DNA from: Planctomycetota bacterium
GTDB lineage: Bacteria > Planctomycetota > SKW154
Assembly: GCA_026418755.1 (NCBI GenBank)
Contig: JAOAAR010000041.1
Location: 1 to 10,202 of the forward strand
Length of the DNA stretch: 10,202 bases
Reading direction: 5' to 3'
Position 1 is the stretch's first letter, and each line of letters opens with the position of its first letter. The position numbers and the translations under genes are program-made. The notes under the pieces are model-generated. The model worked only from the letters and a program-made list of their open reading frames with translations, was not told the origin of the DNA and did not search any database. Shown here piece by piece: positions 6,329-10,202 of this stretch.

Positions 6329-6967
6329 ATGCTTGACTTTCTGATAAAACTCGCTCCTTGGCGCCCTTACATATTAGGAATTCTTCTTTCCATTTTGATT
6401 GCAATTCTTGTATATCAGCACGCAGGCTCAGGTGGAGAGTGGGAGAGATGCTTCCATCTCACCCCTTCCCTGATGGAAAATGATTCTCCTCCTCCTAAAG
6501 CGGAAAAGAAGTTTGAACTTTCGTCTAAGGCTTGGGGATGTGACCCCTTTATCTCTCCTATAGTTGAAAAAAGTCTCTCCATAGAGAGTGAGGAGATTCA
6601 AAAAAGACAGAAAGAGTTGGAAGAGGAAAGACGAAAAAGACGGGAGTTGGAAGAAATGAAGCGTAAATTTGAAGAAGAGCGTGCAAGACTGGAAGAAGAG
6701 GAGCGGAGAAAAAGAGAGGAAGAGGTCAGAAGGAAAAAGTTGGAAGAAGAGATGGAGAATGTCCGTCAGGTAGCATCCAGAATTGTAGCGAAAGGGCTTC
6801 TACATCTTGAAGAAGGAGATATGGTCATAGTCGGTGATACAGGCTACAAGGTGGGAGAAAAACTCAAAATAGAAGAAGAGGTTTTTAGACTCTTAAAAAT
6901 AGAGGAAGATTTTATCTTTATCGAGGACCGTTTCGGCAGAACGCACAAGGTGCGTGTTCTAAAATAA
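6329..6967 (+). CDS. pilP: PilP-like pilus assembly protein with long charged coiled coil
   Basis: A 212-residue protein starting one base after the pilO stop, with AGGAG upstream. It has a short cytoplasmic segment, a membrane span (about 14-29) and a Pro-rich linker. WGCDPFISP (69-77) resembles the conserved DPF region of PilP/GspC-type proteins. An extremely Glu/Arg/Lys-rich helix follows (about 85-150), then a small beta domain (about 150-212; GLLHLEEGDMVIVGDTGYKV) matching the PilP C-terminal beta-sandwich. PilP is usually a lipoprotein without such a helix. Here a membrane anchor and a helical spacer of roughly 9-10 nm take that role, perhaps to bridge a wide periplasm to the secretin. 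The gene position after pilO supports the call; the sequence alone would be ambiguous. Confidence 0.7.
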   Translation: MLDFLIKLAPWRPYILGILLSILIAILVYQHAGSGGEWERCFHLTPSLMENDSPPPKAEKKFELSSKAWGCDPFISPIVEKSLSIESEEIQKRQKELEEERRKRRELEEMKRKFEEERARLEEEERRKREEEVRRKKLEEEMENVRQVASRIVAKGLLHLEEGDMVIVGDTGYKVGEKLKIEEEVFRLLKIEEDFIFIEDRFGRTHKVRVLK

Positions 6968-6979
6968 GATGTCAGAAAA

Positions 6980-7618
6980 ATGAGAATCGTTGTTACAGCA
7001 GGGCCTACACGAGAGTATATAGACAGCGTAAGATTTGTTTCGAACGCATCGAGCGGGATTATGGGCTATTCTGTCGCCAGAGTGGCGTCCAGACGAGGTC
7101 ACGATGTTGTACTTATAAGTGGTCCTGTTGCCTTGAAGCCGCCGAAAGGGGTCTTTGTGGTACCGGTCACCTCCGCAGAAGAGATGCGCAAAGAGACATT
7201 GAAGTGGATTAAGCGCTCCAATGCGTTGGTAATGACTGCTGCGGTGGCTGATTTCCGCCCTCTGCGCCGAATAAAAGGCAAAATGAAAAAAGAAGGAAAA
7301 AAGAAGTTAACTCTTCATCTTGAGAGAACACCTGACATACTGGGGGAGGTGGCGCGCATCCGCTCAAAGCAACTCACCGTAATCGGTTTCGCATTGGAGG
7401 AGAACACAAAATCTCTTGCCAGCGCGGAAAAAAAGATGGCGATGAAAAGACTGGATATGATTGTACTGGATGGAGTCAACGCTATAGGGAGTAAAGACGG
7501 AGAGTTTGTTCTCATCACGCCTGATAGACACATCTATCGTGCAAGAACATCAAAACTCAACATCGCAGAAAAGATAGTAGATTTCATCGAGAAAAAACAG
7601 AAGGAGAATCCCTTTTGA
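6980..7618 (+). CDS. coaB: Stand-alone phosphopantothenate-cysteine ligase (CoaB)
   Basis: Joins 4'-phosphopantothenate and cysteine with CTP (or ATP in some lineages), step two of coenzyme A synthesis from pantothenate. This 212-residue protein covers only the CoaB half of the usual bifunctional CoaBC. Seen directly: TAGPTREYIDSVRFVSNASSG (residues 6-26, here split as TAGPTREYID and SVRFVSNASSG), including Asn22 of the NxSSG motif; AAVADFRP at 87-94; the KMKK lysine motif at 101-104; TPDIL at 117-121; and GFALE at 137-141. The later conserved AND segment reads LDG (164-166), a deviation from most family members. The flavin-binding CoaC decarboxylase half is absent upstream, where pilP ends 12 bases before. 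The ribosome binding site is weak. The stop TGA overlaps the uppP start (TTGA). Confidence 0.9.
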   Translation: MRIVVTAGPTREYIDSVRFVSNASSGIMGYSVARVASRRGHDVVLISGPVALKPPKGVFVVPVTSAEEMRKETLKWIKRSNALVMTAAVADFRPLRRIKGKMKKEGKKKLTLHLERTPDILGEVARIRSKQLTVIGFALEENTKSLASAEKKMAMKRLDMIVLDGVNAIGSKDGEFVLITPDRHIYRARTSKLNIAEKIVDFIEKKQKENPF

Positions 7619-8376
7619 CCCTCTGGCTCGCTTTGATCCTCGGGCTTTTACAGGGATTGACCGAATTCCTACCTGTCTCGTCAAGCGGACACCTTTTTCT
7701 CCTATGGAAAGTTTTTAACCTCCAGACTGAAAAATTCGTCACATACGCTGTCTGTGTCCATCTCGCTACTCTTCTGGCAGTGCTCACCTTCCTACATAAA
7801 GAGATACTTCTCATCATTAAACAGAAGGATATAAGACTTGTTTTCGTACTCTTTGTGGCAACAGTTCCAGCGGCACTGGTTGGCATTCTTCTGAAAGAAC
7901 ATCTCGAGAATCTGCCGCCTTATGCCATTGGTTTCTCATTCTTTCTTTCAGGACTATTCTGCCTTGGATGCAAAGAGCATGGAGAGGGGAAGTATTCTTC
8001 CGTCACTCTTTTCAAAGCGCTTTTCGTCGGCGCATTCCAGGCTCTGGCTGTTCTGCCAGGCTTAAGCCGCTCAGGCTCGACCCTGTTCGCATCCCTTAAA
8101 TCAGGACTCCTGCGAAAAGACGCTGTAATTTTTTCCTTCCTTCTCTCCATTCCAGTCATCATTGGAGCCACACTTTTTGATGCTGTCAAGATAGCAAAAA
8201 CGGCGGAGTTTGAACTCGCACCTCTTCTCATAGGAATGGCGGCTTCTTACATTTCAGCGCTGTTCGCACTCAAACTTCTCGTCAGGTTTCTACTGAAAGG
8301 AAGGCTTCTTCTCTTCGCTTTTTATCTTTTCTTCCTTTCTGCCTTTACCCTGCTTTATTTTTCTTTATCCGATTGA
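7615..8376 (+). CDS. uppP: Undecaprenyl-diphosphatase (UppP/BacA)
   Basis: Integral membrane phosphatase that converts undecaprenyl diphosphate to the monophosphate carrier for peptidoglycan and other envelope glycans; overexpression gives bacitracin resistance in known members. The 253-residue protein is close to usual family length and hydrophobic throughout, with about eight spans. Both signature motifs are present: LLQGLTEFLPVSSSGH at 11-26 (with Glu17) and PGLSRSGST at 148-156, which carries the phosphate-binding Ser/Arg. The start is TTG at 7615, sharing TTGA with the coaB stop; GAAGGAGA lies about seven bases upstream. That start places the motif exactly where family members have it. 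It ends with TGA, 86 bases before the hairpin terminator at 8463. Confidence 0.95.
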   Translation: MTLWLALILGLLQGLTEFLPVSSSGHLFLLWKVFNLQTEKFVTYAVCVHLATLLAVLTFLHKEILLIIKQKDIRLVFVLFVATVPAALVGILLKEHLENLPPYAIGFSFFLSGLFCLGCKEHGEGKYSSVTLFKALFVGAFQALAVLPGLSRSGSTLFASLKSGLLRKDAVIFSFLLSIPVIIGATLFDAVKIAKTAEFELAPLLIGMAASYISALFALKLLVRFLLKGRLLLFAFYLFFLSAFTLLYFSLSD

Positions 8377-8462
8377 GTTCTTCGTAATAAAGGTGTCTCG
8401 AAAAGGAAGGGTAAAAAAACTAGACTCCGAAGCGTTGTGAATCCATTCTCCTCTTTTTCGCG

Positions 8463-8489
8463 AAAATCCTACCAAAATGGTAGGATTTT
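8463..8489. terminator. Bidirectional intrinsic terminator between convergent genes
   Basis: AAAATCCTACCA (8463-8474), loop AAA (8475-8477) and TGGTAGGATTTT (8478-8489) form a perfect 12-bp hairpin. The A run on one side and T run on the other let it work from both strands. It sits in the 192-base gap between uppP (+) and the korC-type gene (-), which converge here. The T run is only four long, so strength is uncertain. Nothing else is recognisable in the gap. Confidence 0.75.
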
Positions 8490-8568
8490 ACAGGTGCAAA
8501 TTATCTCTCTTGAAGGGTTCTGTTTTCAAAGTAAGGCGAAGAAGGCATAGGTCCATTAAAAGTGATGA

Positions 8569-9117
8569 TTAGGAAAGAAGTTCCTTTGCTATGCGGGCGC
8601 CTTCGAGTATGGCTGTTTTATTATCACTGAAGAGTTTACTCTTTCCTGCTCCGAGAAATTCGGAGAGTTGGGAGAAAAGGAATTCGGGTTCCATAAGTTT
8701 TTTGACTTCGTTTAGTGCGCCGAACATTACCATATTAGCCAGGCGCACGGAGCCTAATTTATGAGCGGTTTCTGTGGCGGGGATGAGCAGAGTCTTCACA
8801 TTTGCAGGAGGGGTATTCATTTTGATGAGGGAACTGTTAATGAAGAGATGCCCCCCTTCGACCACTCTTGAGCGGAACTTCTCGTAAGAGGGCTGGTTCA
8901 TAACGACTGCTGTGGTGGCAAGCGTGATTAAAGGAGATGCTATGATAGTGTCGGAGATGGTCACATGGCAGTTGGCGGTACCGCCGCGCATTTCAGCGCC
9001 GTAAGATGGGATATAAGTCACATTTTTGCCGGCATGCATCATCGAGAAGGAAAGGAGTTTGCCCATAAAAAGGACTCCTTGTCCACCGAAGCCTGCGAAA
9101 ATGATGCGCTCTTTCAA
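8569..9117 (-). CDS. korC: 2-oxoacid:ferredoxin oxidoreductase gamma subunit (KorC-like)
   Basis: Gamma subunit of a thiamine-diphosphate 2-oxoacid:ferredoxin oxidoreductase, which in anaerobes links oxidation of 2-oxoglutarate or pyruvate-type acids to ferredoxin reduction and acyl-CoA formation. The 182-residue protein shows GFGGQGV at residues 9-15 and YGAEMRGGTANCHVTIS at 39-55, both hallmarks of the POR/KOR gamma domain. Length matches stand-alone KorC. I chose TTG at 9117-9115 because AGGAG lies eight bases upstream and the family starts just before GFGGQGV; a longer frame from ATG 9165 would overlap the preceding lipoprotein gene. korA and korB are not seen on either side, although they normally adjoin it. 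Substrate (2-oxoglutarate, pyruvate or branched-chain acids) cannot be settled from this subunit alone. Confidence 0.88.
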   Translation of the reverse strand: MKERIIFAGFGGQGVLFMGKLLSFSMMHAGKNVTYIPSYGAEMRGGTANCHVTISDTIIASPLITLATTAVVMNQPSYEKFRSRVVEGGHLFINSSLIKMNTPPANVKTLLIPATETAHKLGSVRLANMVMFGALNEVKKLMEPEFLFSQLSEFLGAGKSKLFSDNKTAILEGARIAKELLS

Positions 9118-9137
9118 TTCTTCTTCTCCTAATTTAT

Positions 9138-9644
9138 TTATTGAAATTTGAACGACTTTATGCATTCATTCAACATGACTTCGTTTTGATTCCAGAACTT
9201 AAGAGAGGCGCTAATAGTTACGACTACTATACCATCTACTCCATAGAAGTAGTGCTTATGGACTTTGATTCTTGCGCCTTCTTCGTCAACGGCTGGGTCG
9301 GCATAAGAGTACTCTGTTACTCCTTCACTTTCGACGACGATTATGTCCATATATCGTTCGATTCTGTAATCTTTTAATTTTGCGATATTCATCTCCTTGT
9401 CGCGTCGCATAAATGTGTCAAGTGCCTCGTCGCTTTTGACGAGTTCGACTTTCAGTTCTGGGGTTGGACCGAGAGATGTTTCCCATTCTTCCGGTACAAA
9501 GCGGACGAAATCGGGTGTGTTCTCTGCGACTTTCCAGCCGTTAGGGGGGTTAAAACGCAGGTCAAAGCGAGACTGCTGCTCGCCCAGATAGTAGGTGCAC
9601 CCTGAAGTGATTGCCAAGGCAATGAGAAGGAATTCGAGTCTCAT
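9138..9644 (-). CDS. Lipoprotein with PsbP/DcrB-like domain
   Basis: A 168-residue predicted lipoprotein with a short signal and lipobox ITSGC (Cys16). The mature part, roughly residues 27-168, resembles the Mog1/PsbP/DcrB alpha-beta-alpha sandwich seen in many bacterial lipoproteins. FDLRFNPPNGWKV marks the first strand, VVVTISASLKFWNQNEVM leads into the last helix, and CIKSFKF forms the closing strand. Such proteins are usually of unknown function. GGAGGG lies about six bases before the ATG. The stop is 20 bases before the korC-type start and the gene upstream ends 13 bases before its ATG, so all three are probably co-transcribed. Fold assignment is by pattern recognition, not by search. 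Confidence 0.75.
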   Translation of the reverse strand: MRLEFLLIALAITSGCTYYLGEQQSRFDLRFNPPNGWKVAENTPDFVRFVPEEWETSLGPTPELKVELVKSDEALDTFMRRDKEMNIAKLKDYRIERYMDIIVVESEGVTEYSYADPAVDEEGARIKVHKHYFYGVDGIVVVTISASLKFWNQNEVMLNECIKSFKFQ

Positions 9645-9657
9645 CCTTATCCCTCCA

Positions 9658-10202
9658 TCATGTTTTAAGAGAATTTAACACCCAGTTAGTTAAGATTTCA
9701 ATTTGTCTTATCTTATTTTCTATTGAGGTATCGGGGTTGTCGAAGTAGTGCTTTACTTGTGGCAGGTTAGAGAGAACGGAATCGTCGTCGTAGCGCTGAG
9801 AGAGGAATCTACCGACGCTTATGAGTACATCGAGGGCGAACTTTTCAAAGCCGCAGGAGACGAATCTGCGGATAGAGAGCATCAGAGGTCGGATTGTGTC
9901 GGGCTCTGCGTAGGGTTTTCCTTCGTCGTCAAGTCCGTCTTTGGCGGTCTCGAAAGCGTCAATAAGGACGGGGTATGTGTCGAATGTGAGTGGTTGGGGA
10001 GGTGCATAATGTTCGAAAAGGAGCAAGAGTTTTAGAATTGTTTTTTTGTGCGGTGTTTCATTGATGTATGAGCAGAAGCGGTTCTGGGCTGGCATATTGT
10101 ATACCGTCTCGGTGTCCAACATTATCAACGGAGAGGTGTTAGGTGCTTCTGATGTATCGTTTATACAGCATAATGTGGAGCCTTTGCTTGGGAAGAGGGT
10201 GT
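9658..10202 (-). CDS. Hypothetical protein, 5' end outside window
   Basis: I do not recognise this family. The frame ends in TGA at 9660-9658 and is open to the right edge of the window, so the N-terminus is missing; TTG at 10128 is a possible internal start but has no convincing ribosome binding site. The visible 181 residues read as a soluble, mostly helical protein: KKTILKLLLLFEHYAPP, DTIRPLMLSIRRFVSCGFEK and KIRQIEILTNWVLNSL are amphipathic. A Cys-Cys pair lies near the edge. No signal peptide or enzyme motif is visible in this part. It is the first visible gene of the leftward unit with the lipoprotein and korC-type genes. Confidence 0.6.
   Translation of the reverse strand, partial: TLFPSKGSTLCCINDTSEAPNTSPLIMLDTETVYNMPAQNRFCSYINETPHKKTILKLLLLFEHYAPPQPLTFDTYPVLIDAFETAKDGLDDEGKPYAEPDTIRPLMLSIRRFVSCGFEKFALDVLISVGRFLSQRYDDDSVLSNLPQVKHYFDNPDTSIENKIRQIEILTNWVLNSLKT

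Noticed and set aside
6969..6983. Four-codon frame MSEK whose TGA overlaps the coaB ATG (ATGA)
   Set aside because: Could couple translation, but it has no ribosome binding site of its own and can easily arise by chance.
1..10202. CRISPR arrays, insertion sequences, phage or plasmid genes
   Set aside because: No regularly spaced repeats, transposase motifs or terminal repeats seen; gene content is ordinary chromosomal.

Overview
The window looks like a chromosomal segment from a Gram-negative (diderm), probably anaerobic bacterium of an uncultivated or poorly described lineage; I cannot name the phylum. Three predicted lipoproteins, a possible outer-membrane barrel and a type IV pilus alignment complex point to a diderm envelope. 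A 2-oxoacid:ferredoxin oxidoreductase gamma subunit suggests anaerobic metabolism. Coding density is high and the longest gap between genes is about 240 bases. TTG starts are common (up to four of the genes), with one GTG start. UGA ends several ordinary genes (coaB, uppP, the MOSC gene, the gene at the right edge), so the genetic code looks standard.

Layout, left to right. 9-698 (+): lipoprotein or barrel-like envelope protein. 752-2276 (-): a two-gene unit with an exported TlpA-like thioredoxin that has a helical C-terminal extension, followed by an overlapping MOSC-domain gene. 2519-3271 (+): membrane-anchored coiled-coil protein. 3389-3847 (+): CAP/SCP-domain lipoprotein. 4007-8376 (+): tight cluster of a PilM-PilN fusion, PilO-like, PilP-like, CoaB and UppP, starting at a good sigma70-type promoter and ending before a perfect 12-bp hairpin. 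8569-10202 (-): KorC-type subunit, PsbP/DcrB-like lipoprotein and an unrecognised gene that runs off the right edge.

The most interesting signal is in the thioredoxin gene. Its reading frame is broken only by one UGA, exactly where the first, nucleophilic cysteine of the CxxC active site belongs (FWATT-UGA-PPC). The frame on both sides is intact and clearly one TlpA-type protein. A strong hairpin follows 27 nt downstream, within the spacing accepted for bacterial SECIS elements. This is best read as a selenocysteine (UPPC) thioredoxin that ordinary annotation would split in two.

A second gene, the CAP lipoprotein, also has its conserved last strand (GGGYFWWVVDL) behind in-frame UGAs, here two. 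A downstream hairpin has a G-U-starting loop. In that case a pair of compensating one-base indels in flanking C and G runs explains the sequence equally well, so I treat it as unresolved. No selenocysteine machinery is in the window.

The pilus cluster supplies the inner-membrane alignment complex. PilM and PilN are joined in one polypeptide that keeps the PilN INLLP motif at the junction. PilO and PilP follow, but no PilQ secretin gene does. Instead come CoaB (coenzyme A synthesis) and UppP (undecaprenyl carrier recycling), by tight spacing or overlap.
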